DNA from: Fimousia sp036311565
Lineage (GTDB): Bacteria > Bacillota > Clostridia > Lachnospirales > Lachnospiraceae
Length of the DNA stretch: 13,656 nucleotides
Reading direction: 5' to 3'
Assembly: GCA_036311565.1 (NCBI GenBank)
Contig: JAXJPR010000014.1
Location: forward strand, 1-13,656
Positions 7,032 to 13,656 of this stretch are shown piece by piece (the stretch's first letter is position 1; every line of letters starts with the position of its first letter). The position numbers were made by a program, and so were the translations under genes. The notes beneath the pieces are model-generated. The model was given only the letters and a program-made list of their open reading frames with translations, searched no databases and was not told the DNA's origin.

Positions 7032-7472
7032 AAAAAAGGTTATTTTAATAGTAATTGTTTCATTTGTCTTGTATAATCTTTCATGGTATTTTCTGATTCA
7101 TAATCTATATGATTCATTTGTTATGAGTGATATGGAAAAATTGAATTATACTACATACCAGTGTTTTGATTCTGACGATTATGGATAATAGTATCATTTC
7201 CGGGATATTTGCATTTCAACAGTGGATGTTTAAGTGTTACAGATTCAAAAAGCTCATCTTCTTTGATTATATGGCCTCAATACGGTAATAATGATTATGA
7301 ATATGGAATATATGTAGAATATAAATCTGATATATATCAGATCATGATGACAAAAGATAGGATGCCATTAGATATTAATGATCAAGAGGTTATTGATACC
7401 AATAAAGAAATTATAGATTGTTTATATACAAAAGCGGAAAAAAAGTGGGAGAGATTACAAATGAATAGATAG
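7028..7472 (+). pseudogene. Broken third gene of the bacteriocin operon (small membrane-anchored protein, two frameshifts)
   Basis: An ATG at 7028 overlaps the ATPase stop (ATGA) but reaches a stop after six codons. Adding one A to the A7 run (7031-7037) opens a frame giving MKKKVILIVIVSFVLYNLSW, a membrane anchor, that runs to a TAA at 7186. A second shift near 7176-7185 enters the frame that begins WIIVSFPGYLHFNSG, continues LIIWPQYGNNDYEYGIYVEY and ends at TAG 7470-7472. The reconstructed product is about 145 aa: one N-terminal membrane segment and a soluble outer domain. The last 87 codons stay open from a TTG at 7209, but that piece lacks the anchor and has no convincing ribosome site. 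I do not know the family. Its position suggests an accessory or immunity protein. Alternatives are sequencing errors or slippage at the A run. Confidence 0.7.
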
Positions 7473-7503
7473 GAGAAAAGAATAATAGAAATCAAGATTT
7501 TTT

Positions 7504-7547
7504 AGCTGATATGTCATTTATTTTGCAGATGGCATATCAGCTTTTTT
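7504..7547 (+). terminator. Intrinsic terminator of the bacteriocin operon
   Basis: AGCTGATATGTCAT (7504-7517) pairs with ATGGCATATCAGCT (7529-7542) through 14 pairs, one of them U-G, around an 11-nt loop, followed by a run of T from 7542 to 7547. It lies 31 nt after the last codon of the broken gene and marks the right edge of the AT-rich island. Confidence 0.9.
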
Positions 7548-7548
7548 C

Positions 7549-7577
7549 TTGAAAACAGGGGGGCATTAGTATATAAT
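7549..7577 (+). promoter_or_regulatory. Promoter of the argF-birA-coaX-dusB operon
   Basis: TTGAAA (7549-7554) and a perfect TATAAT (7572-7577) are 17 nt apart, starting directly behind the upstream terminator. The leader of about 120 nt (about 7584-7703) contains a weak dyad ATGA-N5-TCAT (7587-7599) near the start site. It does not match the usual ARG box closely enough to call one. Confidence 0.75.
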
Positions 7578-7703
7578 TAGTCAATAATGATTCGTTCATG
7601 GGTGGGGGTAATTGTGCCTAAATGGCGTTTTAAAGAGGAAACCGATGTAATAATTATGCATCGATATACGAAAGATAGAAAGTGAAAACGGAGGAAAGTA
7701 ACT

Positions 7704-8696
7704 ATGAATTTAAAAGGAAGAGATTTTTTGACATTGAAAGATTTCTCACCAGAAGAAATTGAATTTTTCATTGATCTGGCAGCAGATTTAAAAGCAAAGA
7801 AAAAGAACAGAGAGACCGTTGACTGGTGTCGTGGAAAGAATGTGGTGCTGATTTTTGAAAAAAGCAGTACAAGAACCAGATGTTCTTTTGAAGTTGCAGC
7901 ATCTGATTTAGGAATGGGAAGTACTTATCTTGGACCAACTGGTTCTCAGATCGGAGTAAAAGAAAGTATTGCAGATACTGCACGTGTATTAAGCCGTATG
8001 TACGATGGAATCGAATACCGTGGATATGGACAGGAAATCGTGGAAGAACTGGCAAAATATTCTGATGTTCCAGTGTGGAATGGTTTAACAAACGAATATC
8101 ACCCAACACAGATGTTAGCAGATCTGCTTACGATTCGTGAACATTTTGGTAAATTAAAAGGTTTAAAATTAGTTTACATGGGTGATGCAAGATATAATAT
8201 GGGAAATTCTTTGATGATTGCATGTTCTAAGATGGGACTTGATTTTACTGCATGTACAACAAAGGCATATTTTCCAAATGAGGAACTGGTAGACCAGTGT
8301 AAAGAATATGCAAAAGATTCTGGATCTGTCATCACATTAGAGGAAGATGTAAAAGAAGCAGTCAAAGGCGCAGATATTATTTACACCGATGTATGGGTAT
8401 CCATGGGTGAACCAGATGAAGTATGGAAACAGCGTATTGAAGAATTAAGCCCTTATAAAGTGACAAAAGAAGTAATGGAAGCAGCAGGACCAGATGCAAT
8501 CTTCTTACATTGTCTGCCAGCATTTCATGATTTAAAGACAAAAACAGGAAAAGACATTTATGAACGCTTTGGAGTAACAGACATGGAAGTAACGGATGAA
8601 GTATTTGAATCTCCACAGTCAAAAGTGTTTGATGAAGCAGAAAACCGCATGCATACCATTAAAGCGGTCATGGCTGCAACGATAGGAGAATACTAA
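7704..8696 (+). CDS. argF: Ornithine carbamoyltransferase
   Basis: This 330-aa cytoplasmic enzyme transfers the carbamoyl group from carbamoyl phosphate to ornithine, giving citrulline. The carbamoyl-phosphate site STRTR (55-59) and HPTQ (133-136) are intact. The ornithine-side residues N165 (in GDARYNMGNS), D229, SMG (233-235) and HCLP (269-272) are present too. One position differs from the common GDARNNMGNS pattern (Tyr164), next to the retained Asn. The overall sequence resembles the longer ArcB/ArgF type, so a catabolic name is possible. No arginine deiminase or other arginine gene is near, so anabolic against catabolic use is open. The ATG follows GGAGGAAAG and it is first in its operon. 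Its codon use is more balanced than in the island upstream. Confidence 0.93.
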   Translation: MNLKGRDFLTLKDFSPEEIEFFIDLAADLKAKKKNRETVDWCRGKNVVLIFEKSSTRTRCSFEVAASDLGMGSTYLGPTGSQIGVKESIADTARVLSRMYDGIEYRGYGQEIVEELAKYSDVPVWNGLTNEYHPTQMLADLLTIREHFGKLKGLKLVYMGDARYNMGNSLMIACSKMGLDFTACTTKAYFPNEELVDQCKEYAKDSGSVITLEEDVKEAVKGADIIYTDVWVSMGEPDEVWKQRIEELSPYKVTKEVMEAAGPDAIFLHCLPAFHDLKTKTGKDIYERFGVTDMEVTDEVFESPQSKVFDEAENRMHTIKAVMAATIGEY

Positions 8697-8699
8697 TTC

Positions 8700-9491
8700 A
8701 TGAAAACAGAGCTTTTGAAGCTTTTAAAAACATCCTGGATGGGACAGGAAATTGAATATTTTCCAGTAACCGATTCTACGAATCAGAGAATCCGCACATT
8801 TGCAGAAGCAGGAAAGGAAAATGGCCTTTTGGTGATTGCAGAAGAACAGACGGGAGGCAAAGGGAGCCGTGGAAGAAGCTGGGTATCCCCACCAGGAACA
8901 GGAATCTGGATGTCTATATTATTGCGTCCTGAGTTAGAACCCACGAAAGCATCCATGATTACAATTGTAGCAGCCCTGGCTATAGCAAAGGCATTAGAAC
9001 AGACCGTTTCAATACCTGTGAAGATTAAGTGGCCCAATGACATTGTAATGAATGGTAAAAAAGTCTGTGGAATCTTGACAGAAATGAGCGCGGATATGGA
9101 AGCGGTTCATTATATTATTGTAGGAATTGGAATCAATGCCAATACAGAAAATTTTCCAGAAGATCTCTTAGACAGAGCGACTTCGATTTTCAAGGAAAGT
9201 GGAAAGAAGATAGACAGAACAGCCCTGGTTGCAGAATTTTGTTTTCAATTTGAGCGGTATTATGAAAGATTTTTAGAAGCAGGCAATCTGCGATTTTTGA
9301 AAGCGGATTATGAAGCGTATCTGATCAACATCGGAAAAGAAGTAAAAATCATAAAAAACAAAAAGGAAAAAATACGCAGGGCGCTGGGAATCAATGAGCT
9401 AGGAGGATTGATCGTAGAGAAAGAGGATGGAACGAAAGAATGTATTTTTTCTGGTGAAGTATCGGTTCGTGGCTTATATGGATATGTTTAA
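8700..9491 (+). CDS. birA: Biotin--[acetyl-CoA-carboxylase] ligase, without HTH domain
   Basis: The 263-aa protein activates biotin with ATP and attaches it to the biotin carrier domain of carboxylases. It shows DSTN (25-28), the biotin-adenylate loop GGKGSRGRSW (52-61), KWPND (110-114) with the catalytic Lys, and GIGIN (142-146), followed by the small C-terminal SH3-like domain. The N-terminal winged-helix domain of bifunctional BirA proteins is absent, so it should not repress biotin genes itself. It begins 3 nt after the argF stop. The nearest GGAG lies about 13 nt upstream inside argF, so translational coupling is likely. Confidence 0.93.
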   Translation: MKTELLKLLKTSWMGQEIEYFPVTDSTNQRIRTFAEAGKENGLLVIAEEQTGGKGSRGRSWVSPPGTGIWMSILLRPELEPTKASMITIVAALAIAKALEQTVSIPVKIKWPNDIVMNGKKVCGILTEMSADMEAVHYIIVGIGINANTENFPEDLLDRATSIFKESGKKIDRTALVAEFCFQFERYYERFLEAGNLRFLKADYEAYLINIGKEVKIIKNKKEKIRRALGINELGGLIVEKEDGTKECIFSGEVSVRGLYGYV

Positions 9492-9504
9492 TTAGGAGGA
9501 ATCT

Positions 9505-9837
9505 ATGTACCAGGATAAAGTGGTTTTATGTGGTGCCAGTGCATATGAGAAAAAGTTCTATTTAAATGAAGATTTCTCTTCACTGCCTCAGCAGGTGAAG
9601 GATGAACTGAAAATTGCATGTGTTCTGTATACTGCAGAAGTTGGAGGAATTATCACAATGGAGTTTGATAAGGAAGGTAATCTGGACATTGTGGCATCTT
9701 CCAAAGAAAATGATTTGTTATTTGATGAAATAGGAAGTGCATTAAAGATTAAAGATATGCAGATAAAGAAGAAAGAGTTATGGGAAACTCTGGAACTTTA
9801 TTATAGGGTCTTCTTTTTAGGAGAAGATTTGGAATAA
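9505..9837 (+). CDS. Conserved 110-aa Lachnospiraceae protein (possibly DUF6145)
   Basis: A small soluble protein of unknown function. It starts VVLCGASAYEKKFYLNEDFS (6-25), continues with a stretch near LPQQVKDELKIACVLYTAEVG (27-47) and a beta-rich middle, and ends in a Lys/Glu-rich helical tail. There is no signal peptide or membrane segment. I recall this pattern as a conserved protein next to birA and coaX in Lachnospiraceae, annotated as DUF6145, but cannot verify it. It has a strong AGGAGG site 13 nt after birA and is co-transcribed with cofactor genes. A role tied to them would be guilt by association only. Confidence 0.8.
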   Translation: MYQDKVVLCGASAYEKKFYLNEDFSSLPQQVKDELKIACVLYTAEVGGIITMEFDKEGNLDIVASSKENDLLFDEIGSALKIKDMQIKKKELWETLELYYRVFFLGEDLE

Positions 9838-9909
9838 TTAATTAGGAGTATGATGAAATTTCATGTATTTAAATGGAAGTAGCATCACATAATGTTAGGA
9901 GAAAATGAT

Positions 9910-10677
9910 ATGTTATTAGTTGTAGATGTTGGGAATACCAATATTACGATAGGTATTATGAAAGGACAAAAGATTTTAACAACATTTCGTATGACAACGA
10001 AGAATACTCGTACGTCAGATGAATATGGAGTATTGTTATATGATATGATCCGAAGAAAAGGATACGATCCAAAGCAGATTAAGGATACTATTATCGCATC
10101 AGTCGTGCCGAAAATGATGTATTCTTTTACCAACGCTGTATATAAGTATTTTGGGAAAAATCCAATTATTGTAGGTCCTGGGATTAAAACAGGAATCAGC
10201 ATTAAAACAGCCAATCCAAAGCAATTAGGCGCAGACCGTATTGTGGATGCAGTAGCAGCATATGAGATTTATGGAGGACCAGTGCTGGTCATTGATTATG
10301 GAACAGCAACTACATATGATCTAGTTTCAGATAAAGGAGAATTTATCGCAGGCGTAATTGTGCCTGGAATTCAGACTTCTGCCAATGTGTTATGGCAGGC
10401 AGCTGCAAAGCTTCCGGAAATTGAAATTAAAAAACCAGCTACAATCTTAGCAAAGGATACCGTGTCCAGTATGCAGGCAGGTGTGTATTTTAGCTGTATT
10501 GGTGAAACCAGCTATATTGTTCGTAAATTTAAAGAAGAAAGCGGATATGAAGACTTAAAGGTAGTTGCAACGGGAGGATTAGGAAAGATTATTTCCAATG
10601 AAGCAGGATTAATTGACATCTATGACCAGAATTTAACATTAAAAGGACTTCAGATTTTATACGAAAAACAGAAATAA
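9910..10677 (+). CDS. coaX: Type III pantothenate kinase
   Basis: This 255-aa enzyme of the ASKHA fold phosphorylates pantothenate, the first step of coenzyme A synthesis. Type III kinases typically need a monovalent cation and are not inhibited by CoA. Visible motifs from the chosen start are DVGNTN (6-11), GADR (107-110) with the catalytic Asp109, DYGTATT (129-135) and PGI (152-154). An ATG 18 nt upstream at 9892 is in frame, but the AGGAG at 9897-9901 lies inside that extension and is well spaced for 9910, and the family begins MLLVVDVGNTN, so I chose 9910. The gene's stop overlaps the dusB start by 1 nt (TAATG). Confidence 0.93.
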   Translation: MLLVVDVGNTNITIGIMKGQKILTTFRMTTKNTRTSDEYGVLLYDMIRRKGYDPKQIKDTIIASVVPKMMYSFTNAVYKYFGKNPIIVGPGIKTGISIKTANPKQLGADRIVDAVAAYEIYGGPVLVIDYGTATTYDLVSDKGEFIAGVIVPGIQTSANVLWQAAAKLPEIEIKKPATILAKDTVSSMQAGVYFSCIGETSYIVRKFKEESGYEDLKVVATGGLGKIISNEAGLIDIYDQNLTLKGLQILYEKQK

Positions 10678-11660
10678 TGGAATTTAAGATTAGAGACAAA
10701 GTAATAAAAAATAATTTTATATTGGCACCGATGGCAGGGATTACAGACTGGCCATTTCGGTTATTGTGCAAAGAAATGGGATGTGGAATGTTGTATTCAG
10801 AAATGATCAGCGCAAAAGCATTGTATTATAAAAATAAGAATACGTTGCCATTGTTGAAGACCAGTGACGAAGAGCATCCCATTGCGGTGCAGATTTTTGG
10901 ATCAGATCCAGAGTTAATGGCGGATATGGCCGTACAGATTGAAGACCAAGGATTCGACTTTATTGATATTAACATGGGATGTCCCGTTCCAAAAATTGTA
11001 AACAATGGAGAAGGGTCAGCTTTAATGAAAAATCCAGAATTGATTGGGAAAATTGTAAAGGCAGTTTCAGATAAGACGAAACTGCCTGTTACTGTAAAGA
11101 TTAGAAAAGGATTTGAATTAGAAGACGAAACGGCACCGGAACTTGCAAAAATAATAGAAGAAAATGGAGCAAGTGCTATTGCCGTTCATGGAAGAACCCG
11201 TTTTCAATATTATTCTGGAACAGCTGACTGGAATACCATCCGAAAAGTAAAAGAAGCAGTAAAGATACCAGTCATTGGAAATGGCGATATTGTAACGCCT
11301 ATGGATGCAAAGAGAATGTATGAAGAAACTGGCTGCGATGCTTTCATGATTGGAAGAGCAGCCAAAGGAAATCCCTGGATCTTCAAGCAGATGAATCACT
11401 ATATGGAAACAGGAGAGCTGCTACCAAAGCCGCCTTTTACAGAAGTGATTGATATGATTCTCAGACATGGAGAAATGATGCAGGACTTTAAAGGGGAATA
11501 TACTGGAATGAGAGAAATGCGTAAGCATGTGGCGTGGTATACGTTCGGGTATCCAAAGTCTGCAAAATTGCGGGGAAAAATCAATGAAGTTGAGACGATG
11601 CAGGACTTTCAGGAACTGCTGGAGGAATATGCCAAATCATTGACAACAAGCCAGCTCTAG
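10677..11660 (+). CDS. dusB: tRNA-dihydrouridine synthase (DusB type)
   Basis: The 327-aa FMN enzyme reduces uridines in the tRNA D loop. It starts with the TIM-barrel signature ILAPMAGITDWPFR (15-28), has the catalytic Cys102 in MGCPVPKI (100-107), HGRTR (171-175), GNGD (201-204) and the FMN phosphate loop GRAAKGNPW (226-234), with a C-terminal helical domain to the end. Length is normal. Its start shares one base with the coaX stop. Its last codons contain the greA promoter. The coaX-dusB-greA-lysS arrangement is common in Clostridia and supports the assignment. Confidence 0.94.
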   Translation: MEFKIRDKVIKNNFILAPMAGITDWPFRLLCKEMGCGMLYSEMISAKALYYKNKNTLPLLKTSDEEHPIAVQIFGSDPELMADMAVQIEDQGFDFIDINMGCPVPKIVNNGEGSALMKNPELIGKIVKAVSDKTKLPVTVKIRKGFELEDETAPELAKIIEENGASAIAVHGRTRFQYYSGTADWNTIRKVKEAVKIPVIGNGDIVTPMDAKRMYEETGCDAFMIGRAAKGNPWIFKQMNHYMETGELLPKPPFTEVIDMILRHGEMMQDFKGEYTGMREMRKHVAWYTFGYPKSAKLRGKINEVETMQDFQELLEEYAKSLTTSQL

Positions 11661-11668
11661 TATATAAT
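11640..11668 (+). promoter_or_regulatory. Promoter of greA-lysS, embedded in the end of dusB
   Basis: A perfect TTGACA (11640-11645) and a perfect TATAAT (11663-11668) are separated by 17 nt. The -35 lies in dusB coding sequence. A perfect 12-bp palindrome, AAATGATCATTT (11680-11691), sits just after the predicted start (about 11675). Confidence 0.85.
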
Positions 11669-11715
11669 ATTGTGGTTAAAAATGATCATTTCACTTTAGA
11701 AAGGATATAAATATC

Positions 11716-12192
11716 ATGGCAGAAAAGAAAAATATTTTGACATATGATGGGTTAAAAGCATTAGAGGATGAATTACAGGATTTAAAAGTTGTCCGCAGAA
11801 AAGAAGTTGCTCAGAAAATCAAAGAAGCAAGAGAACAGGGCGATTTATCTGAAAATGCTGAATACGATGCAGCGAAAGATGAACAGCGCGATATCGAAGC
11901 AAGAATTGAAGAATTAGAAAAAATCTTAAAAAATGCAGAAGTCATTGATGAAGCTGAATTTGAACAGGGAAAGATCAATATCGGATGTACTGTAAAATTA
12001 TACGATTATGATTTTGATGAAGAAGTAGAATATCGTCTAGTAGGTTCTACAGAAGCAGATATTTTAAATAATAAAATTTCTAACGAATCTCCAATTGGTA
12101 TGGCATTAATTGGTGCTGGAATCGGACAGGAAATTGCAGTAGAAGGACCAGATGGAGTATGCAAATTTAGAGTATTAGATATTACACGCTAA
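11716..12192 (+). CDS. greA: Transcription elongation factor GreA
   Basis: The 158-aa factor enters the RNA polymerase secondary channel and triggers cleavage of backtracked transcripts. The N-terminal coiled coil (about 1-75) carries the tip motif GDLSENAEYDAAKDEQ (42-57) with the acidic pair Asp43 and Glu46 that acts at the polymerase active site. The C-terminal FKBP-like domain (about 80-158) ends with the usual GIGQEIAVEGPDG region. Full normal length. An AAGGA site lies 10 nt before the ATG. It is followed 13 nt later by lysS and has its own consensus promoter. Confidence 0.96.
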   Translation: MAEKKNILTYDGLKALEDELQDLKVVRRKEVAQKIKEAREQGDLSENAEYDAAKDEQRDIEARIEELEKILKNAEVIDEAEFEQGKINIGCTVKLYDYDFDEEVEYRLVGSTEADILNNKISNESPIGMALIGAGIGQEIAVEGPDGVCKFRVLDITR

Positions 12193-12205
12193 TTCGGAGG
12201 TTAAA

Positions 12206-13656
12206 ATGGCTGAACAAAATTTAAATGAATTACAAAAAGTCCGCAGAAATAAATTAAAAGATTTACAGGAAGCTGGAAAAAATCCTTTTGAAATTACAAA
12301 ATATGATGTAACACATCATAGCATGGAAGTAAAAGATCGTTATGAAGAATTAGAAGGAAATGAAGTAACCGTTGCTGGACGTATGATGTTCAAACGTGTT
12401 ATGGGAAAAGCTTCTTTCTGTAATATTCAGGATTTAAAAGGAAAAATCCAGGCCTATGTGGCAAGAGATGAAATTGGCCAGGAAGAATATAAAGATTTCA
12501 AAAAATATGATGTTGGTGATATCATCGGTATCAAAGGTACTGTATTTAAAACAAAAACCGGAGAAATTTCTATTCATGCAACAGAAGTTGTTCTCTTATC
12601 TAAGAGTCTTCAGGTATTACCAGAAAAATTCCATGGATTAACAGATACTGATACTCGTTACCGTCAGAGATATGTAGACTTAGTTATGAATCCAGAAGTT
12701 ATGGATACATTTGTAAAACGTTCAAAAATCCTTAGCGCAATCCGTAAATATTTAGATGGACAGGGATTCATGGAAGTAGAAACTCCAATGTTAGTTGCAA
12801 ATGCAGGTGGAGCAGCAGCGAGACCATTTGAAACGCATTTCAATGCATTAAATGAAGATTTCAAACTTCGTATTTCCCTTGAATTATACTTAAAGAGATT
12901 AATTGTAGGTGGAATGGAACGTGTATACGAAATCGGACGTGTATTCCGTAACGAAGGATTAGATACCAGACATAATCCAGAATTTACATTAATGGAATTA
13001 TATCAGGCATATACAGACTACAATGGAATGATGGATTTAACAGAAAATCTGTATCGTCATGTTGCACAGGAAGTATTAGGAACCACTACCATTACTTACA
13101 ATGGCATTGAAATGGATTTAGGAAAACCATTTGAACGTATCACAATGGTGGATGCAGTAAAGAAATATACTGGTGTAGATTTTAAAGAAATTAAGACTTT
13201 AGAAGAAGCACGCAAAGCAGCTGATGAACATCATGTTGAATACGAAGCACGCCATAAAAAAGGAGATATCTTAAACCTATTCTTTGAAGAATTTGTAGAA
13301 GAACACTTGATTCAGCCAACATTTGTTATGGATCACCCAATTGAAATTTCTCCTTTAACAAAGAAAAAACCAGAAGATCCAGAATATGTAGAACGTTTCG
13401 AGTTCTTCATGAATGGATGGGAAATGGCAAATGCTTATTCTGAATTAAATGACCCAATTGATCAGAGAGAACGTTTCAAAGATCAGGAAGAACAGCTTGC
13501 ACAGGGGAATGACGAAGCCAACACAACCGATGAAGACTTCTTAAATGCATTAGAAATTGGTATGCCTCCAACAGGTGGTATCGGATTCGGAATTGATAGA
13601 ATGTGTATGTTATTAACAGATTCTTCAGCAATTCGTGATGTATTATTATTCCCGAC
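12206..13656 (+). CDS. lysS: Lysyl-tRNA synthetase, class II (3' end beyond the window)
   Basis: The frame is open from the ATG at 12206, preceded by CGGAGG, to the end of the window: 483 complete codons. The protein charges tRNA-Lys with lysine. An N-terminal OB-fold anticodon domain (about 50-140) precedes the class II core. Motif 1 lies around GFMEVETPML (187-196), motif 2 around FRNEGLDTRHNPEFT (247-261) and motif 3 at GGIGFGIDRM (457-466). The bacterial LysRS end (IRDVLLFP) is reached at the edge, so only about 15-25 residues are missing if the length is standard. Some clostridial homologues carry a C-terminal extension, which cannot be judged here. Confidence 0.95.
   Translation, partial: MAEQNLNELQKVRRNKLKDLQEAGKNPFEITKYDVTHHSMEVKDRYEELEGNEVTVAGRMMFKRVMGKASFCNIQDLKGKIQAYVARDEIGQEEYKDFKKYDVGDIIGIKGTVFKTKTGEISIHATEVVLLSKSLQVLPEKFHGLTDTDTRYRQRYVDLVMNPEVMDTFVKRSKILSAIRKYLDGQGFMEVETPMLVANAGGAAARPFETHFNALNEDFKLRISLELYLKRLIVGGMERVYEIGRVFRNEGLDTRHNPEFTLMELYQAYTDYNGMMDLTENLYRHVAQEVLGTTTITYNGIEMDLGKPFERITMVDAVKKYTGVDFKEIKTLEEARKAADEHHVEYEARHKKGDILNLFFEEFVEEHLIQPTFVMDHPIEISPLTKKKPEDPEYVERFEFFMNGWEMANAYSELNDPIDQRERFKDQEEQLAQGNDEANTTDEDFLNALEIGMPPTGGIGFGIDRMCMLLTDSSAIRDVLLFP

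Noticed and set aside
7209..7472. Treating the 87-codon TTG-start frame as a complete gene
   Set aside because: The frame is open further upstream, the preceding frame encodes a fitting membrane anchor, and the TTG lacks a ribosome site. A frameshifted longer gene explains it better.
7587..7599. Possible ARG box upstream of argF (ATGA-N5-TCAT)
   Set aside because: Half-site sequence and spacing differ from the TGAAT-N4-ATTCA type, so a call of ArgR control is not justified.
9850..9882. Ten-codon frame between the 110-aa gene and coaX, with a 12-bp palindrome ATGAAATTTCAT
   Set aside because: The ribosome site is too close to its ATG, and such tiny frames are expected by chance. No leader-peptide features are visible.
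12456..12641. Small plus-strand frame inside lysS
   Set aside because: It is an out-of-frame shadow within a clearly coding synthetase.

Overview
The window is low-GC bacterial DNA. Gene content and order suggest a Firmicute of the class Clostridia, probably a Lachnospiraceae relative. The pointers are the coaX-dusB-greA-lysS order, a glycerol-1-phosphate dehydrogenase fused to an HAD phosphatase, a short conserved Lachnospiraceae-type protein in the coaX operon, and strong AGGAGG ribosome sites with TTGACA/TATAAT promoters. This placement is inferred from the sequence, not from a search. I see no tRNA, rRNA or CRISPR array.

Region 1 (1-2558) holds a promoter and one large monocistronic gene. 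It encodes an N-terminal AraM/EgsA-like glycerol-1-phosphate dehydrogenase joined to a C-terminal NagD-like HAD-IIA phosphatase. A bidirectional terminator follows at 2508-2542. Inside this 3' intergenic stretch, on the minus strand, lie a promoter-like element, a small hairpin, a pyrimidine-rich linker and a good intrinsic terminator. Together they could make a small RNA of about 65 nt.

Region 2 (2593-7547) is a markedly AT-richer island that I read as a lactococcin-972-type bacteriocin locus. A PadR regulator and a small membrane protein are transcribed leftward. Divergent from them is a Sec-secreted bacteriocin precursor with its own strong promoter. Then come a decayed IS110-family transposase, an eight-segment FtsX/MacB-like bacteriocin-associated membrane protein, an overlapping ABC ATPase, and a small membrane-anchored gene broken by two frameshifts. 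A 15-bp perfect inverted repeat brackets the bacteriocin gene, with the left arm on the predicted transcription start. The IS110 remnant runs into the start of the membrane protein gene and appears to supply its ribosome binding site.

Region 3 (7549-13656) is ordinary housekeeping DNA. A strong promoter right after the island's terminator drives a tightly packed operon: ornithine carbamoyltransferase, biotin-protein ligase without an HTH domain, a conserved 110-aa protein, type III pantothenate kinase and tRNA-dihydrouridine synthase. A consensus promoter in the last codons of dusB starts greA, followed by lysS, which runs off the window.

The best candidate for an unusual system is the bacteriocin island: a PadR-gated toxin, its export/immunity machinery, a possible RNA layer and clear signs of mobility and decay. 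The family (lactococcin 972) is known. The inverted repeat, the sRNA candidate and the broken third gene are the parts I would examine first.
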